Origin: Streptomyces rubradiris
GTDB taxonomy: Bacteria > Actinomycetota > Actinomycetes > Streptomycetales > Streptomycetaceae
NCBI RefSeq assembly: GCF_016860525.1
Contig: NZ_BNEA01000001.1
Coordinates: 682,001 to 746,000 of the forward strand
DNA: 64,000 bases
Direction of reading: 5' to 3'
Below the pieces are notes generated by a model. It searched no databases. It saw only the letters and a list, made by a program, of their open reading frames with translations, and was not told the DNA's origin. The translations under genes were made by a program, and so were the position numbers. Below, piece after piece: positions 1 through 9,517 of this stretch. The stretch's first letter is position 1, and the number at the start of each line of letters is the position of its first letter.

Positions 1-4
1 GGAC

Positions 5-1615
5 TCAGCAGCGGTCGCGGTCCTCCGTCAGCACGCCCTGGACCGTGGTCAGCGAGCGGTCGTAGCAGCCCGCCGAGCCGACGAGACGGTAGCGCTCGGT
101 CGATGTGCCCACCGCGTGCCGCTGGTCGCGCGGGACGTTCAGCGTGTACGTGGCGTCGCCGCTGTAGGTGTCGTCCAGCCGCGACCACGCGGTGCGCCGG
201 CCGCCCTCGCGCGTCACCGCCGACGCCCGGTCGCCGACCGTGAGCACGGTGCGCAGCCGGTCGTCCGGGCCCAGGGTGACGGTGCCGTTCATGGTGTACG
301 TCCGATGGGTGTGCGTCGTGCGCGCCGGTCCCCGGCCGGTGGTCCCGACCGATTCGTCGTCACTCCAGAAGGCGTCGAGTCCGTCCGTGTTCTCGCCGTC
401 GGTCCAGCGGTGGACGGAGGCGTGGGCGAGCGTCCGGGTGACGGTGGTGGTCACCCGTCCGTGAGAGGTGTCCAGGTAGCCGGAGACGGTGAGCCGGTGC
501 CCCGCCTCGGTGTCCACCCGGTGCTCCCGGCCGGGCGTGTGGACCGAGGAGTTGGCGAGGTCGGCGGCGGTGTCCTCGATGAGCGCGCCGGGGACGTGGG
601 CCCGGTGCGGGTCCTGCCAGACCAGGACGTTCACCGGTGTGCTCCAGCCCGGCTGCCCCGCCGGCACCCCGGCGACGGACACCTCGACGCGGTGCGGGCG
701 GCCGTCGTTGAGCAGGCCGGCGAAGGGCGTGAGGTCGTACTCGACGGGCCGCACGTCGAAGGCGCGCGGGGCCGGGACGACGTACCAGAGGAAGGGGTTG
801 GACCAGCCGCCCGTCCACACGTGCGGGTACGGCGCGGCGATGCCGGCGAGCCGCCCGTCGACGCTGATCCGCACCTCCCGGTACGGCCCGTGGTCGGCCT
901 TGCAGGAGTACGGCGCCGGATCGGCGACGGTCAGGTACCAGAACTCCTCGCAGCCGCCGCCCGAACCGGTCGCGTACACCTCGGCGACGATCCGTTCGCT
1001 GTTGCGCGGGGTGGTGAGCGTCGTACCGGCGGGCGTGTCGGCGAGGGTGAGGACCCGGTCGGGCGCGGGGGCCGCGGGGCGCCCCGCGTAGAAGGCCAGG
1101 GTGACGTGTACGTCGATGACACCGGTGTAGGTGTCGTCCACCACGTTGCCGATCAGCATCTCGACGTCCCGGGCGGCGCGGAAGGTCTCGCTGTAGCGGG
1201 TGACGTCCTTCTCGACGTGCCACTCGATGCCGTCGGGCGAGGGTTCCGGGGTGGAGGTGCGCAGGACCTCGACCCCGCCGACCCGCAGATAGCCGAGCCG
1301 GTCGTACTGACGGCCCTTCACCTTCCCGTCGAGGCGCAGCACGACCTTGCTCCAGCGGTCGCCGCAGCCCTCGGGGGGCGCGTAGGTGCCGTGGTAGGGC
1401 GTGAAGTCACGGAACCGTGCGTCGGCGAGGGTGACCTGGCAGGAGCGGGTGTGCGGCCGGCCGACGGGCGGGGCCGCGGTCACCGGGTCGTGCCAGTCGG
1501 TGCCGAACTCGGCGGGTACGTCCACCGCTCGGGCGGTCGGCGCACCCGTGCCGAAGAGCGCGCTCGCCAGGAGGGTCGCTCCGGCAAGCATGGACATGAC
1601 TAACTGTCGTCTCAT
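5..1615 (-). CDS. Secreted PNGase A-like peptide N-glycosidase
   Basis: The 536-residue product resembles the peptide-N4-(N-acetyl-beta-glucosaminyl)asparagine amidase A family, which cuts N-glycans from glycoproteins outside the cell. Residues 1-30 form a signal peptide with an Ala-Arg-Ala cleavage site. The two jelly-roll-like halves carry the family's Gly/Trp/Tyr-rich blocks (the FTPYHG and GGWSNPFLWY stretches) and several cysteines fit for disulfides. I chose the ATG at 1615 because it gives a clean signal peptide; the frame stays open upstream. There is no good SD for this ATG or for Met7 (1597). Leu5 is a TTA codon, the only in-frame TTA I noticed in the genes checked, so translation may depend on the bldA tRNA if the upstream start is used. 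The gene is divergent from the M1 peptidase gene. The family call is from recognition and is fairly secure. Confidence 0.82.
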   Translation of the reverse strand: MRRQLVMSMLAGATLLASALFGTGAPTARAVDVPAEFGTDWHDPVTAAPPVGRPHTRSCQVTLADARFRDFTPYHGTYAPPEGCGDRWSKVVLRLDGKVKGRQYDRLGYLRVGGVEVLRTSTPEPSPDGIEWHVEKDVTRYSETFRAARDVEMLIGNVVDDTYTGVIDVHVTLAFYAGRPAAPAPDRVLTLADTPAGTTLTTPRNSERIVAEVYATGSGGGCEEFWYLTVADPAPYSCKADHGPYREVRISVDGRLAGIAAPYPHVWTGGWSNPFLWYVVPAPRAFDVRPVEYDLTPFAGLLNDGRPHRVEVSVAGVPAGQPGWSTPVNVLVWQDPHRAHVPGALIEDTAADLANSSVHTPGREHRVDTEAGHRLTVSGYLDTSHGRVTTTVTRTLAHASVHRWTDGENTDGLDAFWSDDESVGTTGRGPARTTHTHRTYTMNGTVTLGPDDRLRTVLTVGDRASAVTREGGRRTAWSRLDDTYSGDATYTLNVPRDQRHAVGTSTERYRLVGSAGCYDRSLTTVQGVLTEDRDRC

Positions 1616-1844
1616 GGCCGGTGTTCTACGGGCGGACGGCCCGCCCCGCAATGACGCCTCGGGAGATCGGCGCGATGCGCACGGCCGTCCGGGACGCCAC
1701 GCAGGCACCCAGAAAAGTGACAATCAGTTATATAAGCGCATCGTACTGGCATAGTGCGGGCATGGAGATCACGACGGCCGGCGGCCCTCCCGCCGGGCGC
1801 GCGGCCGCGCGCTCCGCGCCCCGCGCCGCCGAGGGGCATCCACG
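1616..1844. promoter_or_regulatory. Divergent promoter region between secreted glycosidase and M1 peptidase genes
   Basis: This 229-bp gap separates two divergent genes for secreted enzymes. It holds an AT-rich patch around 1715-1755, including a TTATATAAG-like string, that stands out in this G+C-rich DNA and is the likely promoter core. I see no clear operator palindrome. Confidence 0.4.
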
Positions 1845-3389
1845 GTGAAAGCACCGGTCACAAACCCGTCGGGACGGCACCGCCGGGCCGTCCGCACGCT
1901 CGCCGGAGCCGTCGTACTCGCCCTCGCCCTCGCGGGAGCCGCCGTCGTCACCGTCAGCGCCCCGTTCGCCGGTCCGGGCCGGCGACCCGCCCCCGGCGCA
2001 CCGGCCACGGCCGCCGGTCCGGCCCCGTCGCCCGGCGCGCCGGGCATCGGCGATCCGCTCATGCCGCTGGCCGGCAACGGCGGTTACACCGTCCGCCGTT
2101 ACACGCTCGACTTCGACTGGCGGGCCCCCCGCACACCCTTCGAGGCCGCGGCCTCCATCAGCGCCACCGCCGACCAGGCCCTGTCCCGCTTCGACCTGGA
2201 CTTCGCGGGCAACACGCTGCACCGCGTGACCGTCGACGGGGCGCCGGCCGCAGCCGAGCGCCACGGTGACGAACTCGTCGTCACCCCCGCGAAACCCATC
2301 CCGCGCGGCCGCGCGTTCACCGTCCGCGTCGCCTACACCGCCGACCCCACGCAGGGACGCCACCGCGACGACGCCATCCAGGACTACGGCTGGGTCCCCA
2401 CGCCCGACGGGACCGTCGTCTGCGCGCAGCCCGACGGCGCCCGGATGATCTTCCCGGCCAACGACCACCCCAGTCTGCGGGCGCCCATCACCTTCCGCGT
2501 GACGACCCCGCCCGGAGTCAGCGCGGTGGCCAACGGCCGCCTCGTCGGCACCGAGCGGCACCCCGACGGCCGCACCCGCTGGACGTACGACTCCGAACAG
2601 CCGATCGCGGCGCAGCTGGTCCAGCTGGCCATCGGAAGGTTCACGTTCGTCGACAGCGAGGGGCCGCGCGGGCTGCCCGTGCGGGACGTGGTGCCGGACG
2701 GCCTGGTCGCGGACACCGAGGAGTACCGTTCGCTCACCCCGGACCACCTGGCCTGGCTGGAACAGCGGCTCGGCCCCTACCCGTTCCGCCGCTACGGCGT
2801 GCTGGTCGGGGACACCGACCTGCCGGTGGCGCTGGAGACCCAGTCGCTCGCCGTCGTGCCCCGGGACGACCTGCTGGGCGACCGGGTCGGCGCGGAACGC
2901 AACCTCGTGCACGAACTGACCCACCATTGGACTGGTGACAGCGTCGCCATCCGGCGCTGGTCCGACCTGTGGCTGAGCGAGGGTCACGCCCGTTACTACG
3001 AACGGCTGTACTCCGACGAGCACGGCGGGGCCGAGCTGGAGTCCGTGATGCGGGCGGCGTACGAGCGGCACGACCAGTGGCGGCACGACGAGGGGGCGCC
3101 CGCCGAACCCACCGACGCCACGCTGTTCAAGGTGATGCGGTACGACGGCTCGGCGCTGGTGCTGTTCGCGCTGCGGGAAAAGGTCGGCGAGGAGACCTTC
3201 GGCCGGATCGAGCGGGCCTGGGTGACCGCCTACCGGGGCCGGGCGGCCGGCACCCGGGACTTCATCGCGCTCGCGTCCCGGGTCGCGGGCGAGGACCTCG
3301 GCCCGTTCCTCCACCCGTGGCTGTACGGCGCGCACACCCCGCCGATGCCGGGGCATCCCGACTGGCAGGTGGACCCGGTGGAGGACTGA
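1845..3389 (+). CDS. M1 family zinc metallopeptidase, membrane-anchored or secreted
   Basis: The 514-residue product is a gluzincin aminopeptidase of the M1 family. A hydrophobic segment at about residues 14-38 is an uncleaved anchor or signal peptide, followed by a Pro/Ala-rich linker. The zinc site is complete: HELTH at 356-360 and the third ligand Glu379 in WLSEG, with the family spacing. The substrate-binding GAMEN motif is replaced by a short ETQS-type version, as in other compact bacterial M1 enzymes. It lacks the large C-terminal helical domain of classical PepN (about 850 residues). The GTG start is supported by GAGGGG 8 nt upstream. It faces away from the PNGase-like gene and probably trims peptides outside the membrane; the substrate is unknown. 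Confidence 0.88.
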   Translation: MKAPVTNPSGRHRRAVRTLAGAVVLALALAGAAVVTVSAPFAGPGRRPAPGAPATAAGPAPSPGAPGIGDPLMPLAGNGGYTVRRYTLDFDWRAPRTPFEAAASISATADQALSRFDLDFAGNTLHRVTVDGAPAAAERHGDELVVTPAKPIPRGRAFTVRVAYTADPTQGRHRDDAIQDYGWVPTPDGTVVCAQPDGARMIFPANDHPSLRAPITFRVTTPPGVSAVANGRLVGTERHPDGRTRWTYDSEQPIAAQLVQLAIGRFTFVDSEGPRGLPVRDVVPDGLVADTEEYRSLTPDHLAWLEQRLGPYPFRRYGVLVGDTDLPVALETQSLAVVPRDDLLGDRVGAERNLVHELTHHWTGDSVAIRRWSDLWLSEGHARYYERLYSDEHGGAELESVMRAAYERHDQWRHDEGAPAEPTDATLFKVMRYDGSALVLFALREKVGEETFGRIERAWVTAYRGRAAGTRDFIALASRVAGEDLGPFLHPWLYGAHTPPMPGHPDWQVDPVED

Positions 3390-3394
3390 GCGCT

Positions 3395-3449
3395 GGGGCA
3401 ACCGGGCGGCCGGGCCGGGACCGGACGGCCTGTCATGTTTGGTTGCCCC
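3395..3449 (+). terminator. Inverted repeat after the M1 peptidase gene
   Basis: A perfect 9-bp inverted repeat, GGGGCAACC at 3395-3403 and GGTTGCCCC at 3441-3449, lies just after the peptidase stop. The inner sequence is also G+C-rich and could extend the stem. It is probably a terminator, or part of the leader of the next gene. Confidence 0.45.
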
Positions 3450-3619
3450 GGGCAGCGGAGTCACTGCCGCCGACCGGGTGGCCTCTGCGGGAGGGCTGGT
3501 CCACACCGGTGACCCTCGCCACGACACGGCGCTCCGGGCACGGAAACGTACGAGGGGTGGCGCGACGGGCAACTCCTCTGCCCTGGTTGCGAACGAGCGT
3601 GGTTGGGAGAGCCCCTGCA

Positions 3620-5743
3620 ATGAGAAGAAATGTCGTTGCCCGTATCCCCGGTGCCGTCCGGAGATGCCGCCGTACGGCCTGTGTCATCGCGGGGGCGGCG
3701 CTGCTGCCACCGCTGCTGATCCTCCCGATGTCCGGCTGCGCCGATCCGTCCGACCGGCGGCTGCAGGACGCCTTCACGGACGCCGCACGCGAGTTCCACG
3801 TGCCGCGCAGTGTCCTCATGAGCGTGTCCTACCTGCAGTCGCGCTGGGACTCCCACCCCGGCGCGCCCAGCGTCGCCGGCGGCTTCGGGCCGATGCACCT
3901 GCTGGACCCCGAACTCGTCACGACGCCGGCCCCCTCCGCCACCGCGCGGGCGGCGGACGGCGTCCAGGCCCAGCCCCGCGCCGCGGCCCCCGGACCGGCC
4001 GCCACCGACGGCGCCGGCACCTCGCCCGGCCACGCCGTGCAGCCCGCGGACCTGCCCCACGCGGCACGGCTGATCCACGTCCCGGCCGAACAACTGCGCA
4101 AGGACGCCGTCGCCAACGTACGCGGCGGCGCGGCGCTCCTGGCCGCCACGCAACGGCAGCTCGGCAAGCCCCTCAGCGCCGACCCGGCGGACTGGTGGGA
4201 GGCGGTGGCGCGCTTCCCGGGCACCCGTGACGTCTCGTCGGCCGCCGCCTACGCCGACGATGTCTTCGCCCTGATCCGCCGGGGCGCGCACCGCACCACC
4301 GCCGAGGGGCAGGAGGTCACGCTGCCCGCCACCCCCCGCGTCCGGCCGCGCCAGCACACCCCCTCCGCCCAGGGACCGCAGCGGCAGAAGGACGTCGAGT
4401 GCCCCGCCGAACTGGCCTGCGACTGGCTCGGCGCGCCGTACGAGGAGATCGACGACAGCGCGTACGGCAACCACGACCTGGCCGACCGCCCCAGGGACCA
4501 GCCGATCGAGTACATCGTCATCCACGACACCGAGGCGGAGCTGCCGAGCATGCTCCAGACGGTGCAGGACCCCACGGAGTCGTCGTGGCACTACTCGATC
4601 CGCTCCAGCGACGGCCACGTCACCCAGCACGTCAAGACCAAGGACGAGGCCTGGCACTCCGGCAGCCAGTTCGTGAACGCCCGCTCCATCGGCATCGAGC
4701 ACGAGGGGTTCCTCACCCAGCCGGGAACCTGGTACACGGAACGCATGTACCGGGCCTCGGCGCGCCTGGTGAAGTACCTGGCGAAGAAGTACGCCATCCC
4801 GCTGGACCGGCAGCACATCTTCGGCCACGACAACGTGCCGGCCCCGACCGCCGGCAGCATTCCCGACATGCACGACGACCCCGGCCCCTTCTGGGACTGG
4901 CGCCACTACTTCGACCTCCTCGGCGCACCGCTGCGGGCCACGGCGGGACCGGACAGTGACATGGTGACCATCCTGCCCGACTACGCCACGCACAAGCCGG
5001 AGTTCACGGGCTGCGGCGGCAGTGGTTCACCGTGTCGGCCGCACGGCTCCAGCGCCGTCCGCCTGTACACCGAGCCGAGCGAGCGCGCCCCGCTGATCCA
5101 GGACCCGGGCCGCAAACCGGACGGCGAGGACTCCACGGTGGACGTCAACGACCTGGGCTCGCGGGTCTCCGCCGGTCAGACCTTCGCCGTGGCCGACCGC
5201 AGCGGAGACTGGACGGCGATCTGGTTCCAGGGCAACAAGGCCTGGTTCAAGAATCCCCGGAACCAGCCCACCGCCGTCGGCGCGGCCGGGCGCATGGTCA
5301 CCCCGAAGGAGGGCCTGGACGAGATCCCGGTGTACGGGCGCGCCCTGCCGGAGGAGGAGGCGTACCCGGACGGCATCGACGAGCCGGACGAGTCGCCGCT
5401 CCCGTACAGCTTCCAGGCGGGCCAGCGGTACGTGACGCAGTCCGGTGTCGGCAGCTCCTACACCGCCAAGTCCTTCAGCGACACGCCCAACCCGGTGGTG
5501 TGGGGCCGGGAGAAGTACTACGAGATCCAGTTCGGCCACCGGCTCGCGTATGTGCGGGCCAGCGACGTGGACGTGGTGTCCTCGACCGCCTCGTCGGGGC
5601 CGCAGGAGAGCCCGGCCTCCCGGACCGCCCCCTCGGTCCCCATCGCCCCGACCGCTCCTTCCAGGCCTTCCAGGCCTTCCGCCCCTTCCGGCCCTTCCGG
5701 CCCGGCAAGCCCGGCCGGTTCCGCCGGTTCCGCCGGACGATGA
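3620..5743 (+). CDS. PGRP/amidase_2-type N-acetylmuramoyl-L-alanine amidase, probable lipoprotein
   Basis: This 707-residue cell-wall hydrolase should cleave the MurNAc-L-Ala bond of peptidoglycan outside the membrane. The N-terminus has a basic, hydrophobic signal ending in a lipobox-like MSGC (Cys40). Residues about 47-95 resemble a degenerate lysozyme-like fold (YLQSRWDS, then GGFGPMHLLD), and residues about 290-430 form the amidase_2 domain. Likely zinc ligands are His302 (VIHDT), His403 (FGHDN) and Asp420 (DDPGP). An SH3-like segment follows near 520-555, and the last 40 residues are a Pro/Ser/Gly-rich wall-spanning tail. The ATG is preceded by GGGAG at 3605-3609. The 230-bp leader suggests post-transcriptional control, but I could not match it to a named riboswitch. 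Confidence 0.85.
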   Translation: MRRNVVARIPGAVRRCRRTACVIAGAALLPPLLILPMSGCADPSDRRLQDAFTDAAREFHVPRSVLMSVSYLQSRWDSHPGAPSVAGGFGPMHLLDPELVTTPAPSATARAADGVQAQPRAAAPGPAATDGAGTSPGHAVQPADLPHAARLIHVPAEQLRKDAVANVRGGAALLAATQRQLGKPLSADPADWWEAVARFPGTRDVSSAAAYADDVFALIRRGAHRTTAEGQEVTLPATPRVRPRQHTPSAQGPQRQKDVECPAELACDWLGAPYEEIDDSAYGNHDLADRPRDQPIEYIVIHDTEAELPSMLQTVQDPTESSWHYSIRSSDGHVTQHVKTKDEAWHSGSQFVNARSIGIEHEGFLTQPGTWYTERMYRASARLVKYLAKKYAIPLDRQHIFGHDNVPAPTAGSIPDMHDDPGPFWDWRHYFDLLGAPLRATAGPDSDMVTILPDYATHKPEFTGCGGSGSPCRPHGSSAVRLYTEPSERAPLIQDPGRKPDGEDSTVDVNDLGSRVSAGQTFAVADRSGDWTAIWFQGNKAWFKNPRNQPTAVGAAGRMVTPKEGLDEIPVYGRALPEEEAYPDGIDEPDESPLPYSFQAGQRYVTQSGVGSSYTAKSFSDTPNPVVWGREKYYEIQFGHRLAYVRASDVDVVSSTASSGPQESPASRTAPSVPIAPTAPSRPSRPSAPSGPSGPASPAGSAGSAGR

Positions 5744-5936
5744 CCGCGCGGCAGCCGGGAACCCAGGGGCCCGGCTGCCGGACGGCGGTGCCATGGCCGA
5801 TCACGGCCGATTTCGCGGGCCGTCAGGAAAAACTGTTTGAAATTCACCACTGCATGACGTCAACCTTTCACGGCTTGTCGCCGCGCACCGCGGCGTTCCG
5901 CTCCTGCCCTGCCCTGACACGAGCCACTGGGACGTC

Positions 5937-7739
5937 ATGCAGATCCAAGACCTTCCGTATCCCGATCCGGGCGTGCCCGACGCGCGCTCGGGTCCCCGAT
6001 TCCTGTGGTGGCTCTGGCGCAACCAGCTGGGCGGACAGCTGAAGTCGCTCGCCTGGGGCCTGCTGCATTTCGTCTCCGTCTCCGCCCTGCCCTTCTGCGT
6101 CGGTCTCGCCGTGCAGGCGGCCGTCGACCGCTCCGGCACCCGGCTCGCCCTGACGGGGGGTCTGATGGTGCTGTGCGGAACAGGGCTCGCCGTCGGTGAC
6201 ACCATGCTGCACCGCGCGGCCGTCACCAACTGGATCACCGCCGCCGCCCGCGTCCAGCAGCTGCTGGCGCGCAAGGCCGCCCACCTGGGCTCGGCCCTGA
6301 CCCGGCGGGTGGCCGCCGGTGAGGTGGTGGCCGTGTCCACGGGTGACGTCGAGAAGATCGGCTGGTTCGTCGAGGCCGTCTCCCGCTTCACCGCCGCCGC
6401 CGCGACGGTGGTGATCGTCGCCGTCGGCCTGGTCGTGTACCAGCCCGCTCTCGGCGTGGTCGTCGCCGTGGGCCTGCCCGTCGTGGCGCTCGCGGTGCTG
6501 CCCCTGCTGCCCCGGGCGACCCGCCGCGCCGACGTCCAGCGCGAGAAGGCGGGCCGGGCCACCGAGCTGGCCTCGGACACGGTCGCGGGTCTGCGGGTGC
6601 TGCGCGGCATCGGCGGCGAGGAGCTGTTCCTGGACCGCTACCGCCGGGCCTCCCAGGAGGTACGGCACGCCGCCGTACGCAGTGCCCGGATGTGGTCGCT
6701 GATCTCCGCCGTCCAGGTGCTGCTGCCCGGACTACTGCTGATCGCGGTCGTCTGGCGCGGCGTCGGCCTGGCCCGCGAGGGCCGGATCGATGTCGGCGAA
6801 CTCGTCACCGTCTACAGCGCGGTCATGATCCTCAGCTACCCGCTGCGTCACTTCGAGGAGATCGCCATGGCGTACTCCTTCTCCCGTCCCTCGGCCAAGC
6901 GCGCCGCGCGTGTGCTGTCACTGGAGCGGTCCACGGACACCGACGGCACCCGTGCGGCCGAGGTGCCGGGCGGCGACCTGTACGACCCGGTGACCGGTCT
7001 GCTCGCGCCCGCCGGCCGGTTCACCGCCGTGGTGTGCGGTGACCCGGACGCGGCGGGCAGGCTGGCCGAGCGGCTCGGCGGCCACCCCGCCGAGCCGGAC
7101 CGGTCGGTGCTGCTGGGCGGGGTGCCCCTGGACGACCTGCCCCTCGACAGCGCCCGCACCGCCGTCCTCGTGCAGGACAAGGACCCGGTGCTGCTGTCCG
7201 GCACGCTGCGCGAGCTGCTGGACGTACCCTCCTCCGGTGCGGTGCCGGCCGCGGACGCGCTCGCCGCGGCGCAGTGCGAGGACGTGCTGGACGCGCTGGT
7301 GCAGGGTTCGCTGGACGCCGCCGATCCGATGGACGCCCGGATCACCGAGCGCGGCCGGTCCCTGTCCGGCGGCCAGCGCCAGCGACTGGCCCTCGCCAGG
7401 TCGCTGATCACCGATCCGCAGGTGCTGGTGCTGGACGAGCCGACCTCCGCGGTCGACTCGCACACCGAGGCGCGGATCGCGGACGGGCTGCGCCGGCTGC
7501 GGTCGGGACGGACGACCGTGGTGTTCACCTCCTCGCCGCTGCTGCTCGACCGCGCGGACCGGGTCGCCTTGGTGCACGAGGGCCGGGTCGCGGCGGTCGG
7601 CCCGCACCGCGAGCTGATCGACGGCGAGCCCCGGTACCGGGCCGTGGTGACCCGGGAGACCGACGAGGAACTGGCCGCCGACGACGGCACGCTGCTGGAC
7701 GAGCTCCAGGAGCTGGAAGAGATCGAGGAGAGCGCATGA
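5937..7739 (+). CDS. ABC exporter half-transporter with degenerate nucleotide site (subunit A)
   Basis: This 600-residue protein has an N-terminal six-helix exporter domain (about 20-330) and a C-terminal nucleotide-binding domain (NBD). The NBD lacks a Walker A: where GxxGxGKS is expected (about 364-378) there is GDPDAAGR, and the H-loop histidine is replaced by Ser. The signature LSGGQ (476-480) and Walker B with Asp500-Glu501 are intact. The stop codon overlaps the next start (ATGA at 7736-7739), so the two half-transporters are translationally coupled and almost certainly form a heterodimer. In such pairs the signature of this subunit completes the ATP site formed by the partner's Walker A. 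The substrate is unknown; no biosynthetic genes lie beside it. Confidence 0.9.
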   Translation: MQIQDLPYPDPGVPDARSGPRFLWWLWRNQLGGQLKSLAWGLLHFVSVSALPFCVGLAVQAAVDRSGTRLALTGGLMVLCGTGLAVGDTMLHRAAVTNWITAAARVQQLLARKAAHLGSALTRRVAAGEVVAVSTGDVEKIGWFVEAVSRFTAAAATVVIVAVGLVVYQPALGVVVAVGLPVVALAVLPLLPRATRRADVQREKAGRATELASDTVAGLRVLRGIGGEELFLDRYRRASQEVRHAAVRSARMWSLISAVQVLLPGLLLIAVVWRGVGLAREGRIDVGELVTVYSAVMILSYPLRHFEEIAMAYSFSRPSAKRAARVLSLERSTDTDGTRAAEVPGGDLYDPVTGLLAPAGRFTAVVCGDPDAAGRLAERLGGHPAEPDRSVLLGGVPLDDLPLDSARTAVLVQDKDPVLLSGTLRELLDVPSSGAVPAADALAAAQCEDVLDALVQGSLDAADPMDARITERGRSLSGGQRQRLALARSLITDPQVLVLDEPTSAVDSHTEARIADGLRRLRSGRTTVVFTSSPLLLDRADRVALVHEGRVAAVGPHRELIDGEPRYRAVVTRETDEELAADDGTLLDELQELEEIEESA

Positions 7740-9517
7740 TCGGCGTCGCACCGCCGGACTACGACCCGGCGGCCCCGACGACCGCCACCACCCTGCCCGT
7801 CGGCGCCGTGGCGACCGTGCGCGCCTACGTCACCGAGCTGTTCCGCCGGCACCGCCGGGCCTTCCTGCTGCTCATCGCCGTCAACACGGTGGCCGTCATC
7901 GCCTCCATGGCGGGCCCGTACCTGCTCGGCGGGCTGGTCGAGCGGGTGTCGGACGGGGCCCGGGAACTCCACCTGGGGCTGACCGCCGGGCTGTTCGTGC
8001 TCGCGCTGGCCGTGCAGGCCGTGTTCGTCCGGCAGGTGCGGCTGCGGGGCGCGATGCTCGGCGAGCGGATGCTGGCCGACCTGCGCGAGGACTTCCTCGT
8101 CCGGTCCGTGGGGCTGCCGCCGGGCGTGCTGGAACGGGCGGGCACCGGCGACCTGCTCTCCCGTATCACCACCGACATCGACCGGCTGGCCAACGCCATG
8201 CGCGAGGCCGTGCCGCAGCTGGCCATCGGTGTCGTGTGGGCCCTGTTGCTGCTCGGCGGGCTGGTGGTGACGGCGCCGCCGCTGGCCGCCGCCGCGCTGC
8301 TCGCCGTACCGGTCCTGGTGATCGGCTGCCGCTGGTACTTCAAGCGGGCTCCGTCCGGCTACCGTTCGGAAGCCGCCGGGTACGCCGCCGTCGCCGCCGC
8401 GCTCGCCGAGACCGTGGACGCGGGCCACACCGTCGAGGCGCACCGCCTCGGTGCCCGCCGCGTGGCCCTGTCCGAGCAGCGGATCGCGCAGTGGGTCGCG
8501 TGGGAGAGGTACACGCTCTGGCTCCGCTCCGTGCTCTTCCCGGTCATCAACACCGTCCACCTCCTCGTGCTCGGCTCGGTCCTGATGGTCGGCGGGGTGT
8601 TCGTGCTGCGGGGCTGGATAGGGGTGGGTCAGCTCACCACCGGTGCCCTCATCGCGCAGATGCTGGTCGACCCGGTCAACCTGATCCTGCGCTGGTACGA
8701 CGAGGTGCAGGTCGCCCAGGTGTCGCTGGCCCGCCTGGTCGGCGTCCGGGACATCGAGCCGGACGCCGGGGACGCGGCACTGGCCCCCGAGGGACGGGTC
8801 GTGGACGCCGACCGGGTGCGCTTCGGTTACCGGGAGGGCGTCGACGTGCTGCGCGAGGTCTCCCTGCGGGTCGCTCCGGGCACCCGGATGGCCCTCGTCG
8901 GCCCGTCCGGTGCGGGCAAGTCCACCCTGGGCCGGCTGCTCGCCGGGATCTACGCGCCCCGGGGCGGACGGGTCAGCCTGGGCGGGGCGGAGCTGTCCCG
9001 GATGCCCGCCGAGCGCGTCCGCGCGCATGTCGCCCTGGTCAACCAGGAGCACCATGTCTTCGTGGGTTCCCTGCGGGACAACCTCCTGCTGGCCCGCACC
9101 GACGCCACGGACGCCGAACTGTGGGCGGCTCTCGGCGCGGTCGACGCGGACGGCTGGGCCCGGGCCCTGGACGACGGTCTGGACACCGAGGTCGGCTCCG
9201 GCGGTCTGGCGCTGACCCCGGCACAGGCACAGCAGATCGCGCTGGCCCGGCTGGTGCTCGCCGATCCGCACACGCTGGTCCTGGACGAGGCGACCTCGCT
9301 GCTCGACCCGCGCGCGGCCCGGCATCTGGAACGCTCCCTGGCACGGGTCCTCGAAGGCCGCACCGTGGTGGCCATCGCCCACCGGCTGCACACCGCCCAC
9401 GACGCCGACGTGATCGCCGTCGTCGAGAACGGCCGGATCAGCGAGCTCGGCAGCCATGAGGAGCTGGTCGCGGCGGAGGGGGCGTACGCGGCGCTGTGGC
9501 GCTCCTGGCACGGGTGA
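7736..9517 (+). CDS. ABC exporter half-transporter with intact Walker A (subunit B)
   Basis: This 593-residue partner of the preceding gene starts at the ATG inside its stop codon. A type IV exporter membrane domain spans about residues 25-320. In the NBD, Walker A GPSGAGKST (389-397), Walker B Asp517-Glu518 and H-loop His549 are intact, but the signature is LTPAQ (493-497) instead of LSGGQ. The defects of the two subunits are complementary: the heterodimer should keep one competent ATP site (this Walker A plus the partner LSGGQ) and one degenerate site. The pairing and asymmetry are read directly from the sequence; export of a lipid, peptide or drug is inference from the family. Confidence 0.92.
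   Translation: MIGVAPPDYDPAAPTTATTLPVGAVATVRAYVTELFRRHRRAFLLLIAVNTVAVIASMAGPYLLGGLVERVSDGARELHLGLTAGLFVLALAVQAVFVRQVRLRGAMLGERMLADLREDFLVRSVGLPPGVLERAGTGDLLSRITTDIDRLANAMREAVPQLAIGVVWALLLLGGLVVTAPPLAAAALLAVPVLVIGCRWYFKRAPSGYRSEAAGYAAVAAALAETVDAGHTVEAHRLGARRVALSEQRIAQWVAWERYTLWLRSVLFPVINTVHLLVLGSVLMVGGVFVLRGWIGVGQLTTGALIAQMLVDPVNLILRWYDEVQVAQVSLARLVGVRDIEPDAGDAALAPEGRVVDADRVRFGYREGVDVLREVSLRVAPGTRMALVGPSGAGKSTLGRLLAGIYAPRGGRVSLGGAELSRMPAERVRAHVALVNQEHHVFVGSLRDNLLLARTDATDAELWAALGAVDADGWARALDDGLDTEVGSGGLALTPAQAQQIALARLVLADPHTLVLDEATSLLDPRAARHLERSLARVLEGRTVVAIAHRLHTAHDADVIAVVENGRISELGSHEELVAAEGAYAALWRSWHG

Noticed and set aside
3390..3619. Possible c-di-AMP (ydaO-type) riboswitch before the cell-wall amidase gene
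   Set aside because: Actinobacterial wall-hydrolase genes often carry one and the leader is long, but I could not find the conserved 3' block (a CCCGACAGCTAACC-like run). A covariance-model search would decide.
1728..3620. Long minus-strand frame opposite the M1 peptidase
   Set aside because: The plus-strand gene has a complete HExxH...E zinc site; the antisense translation is low-complexity.
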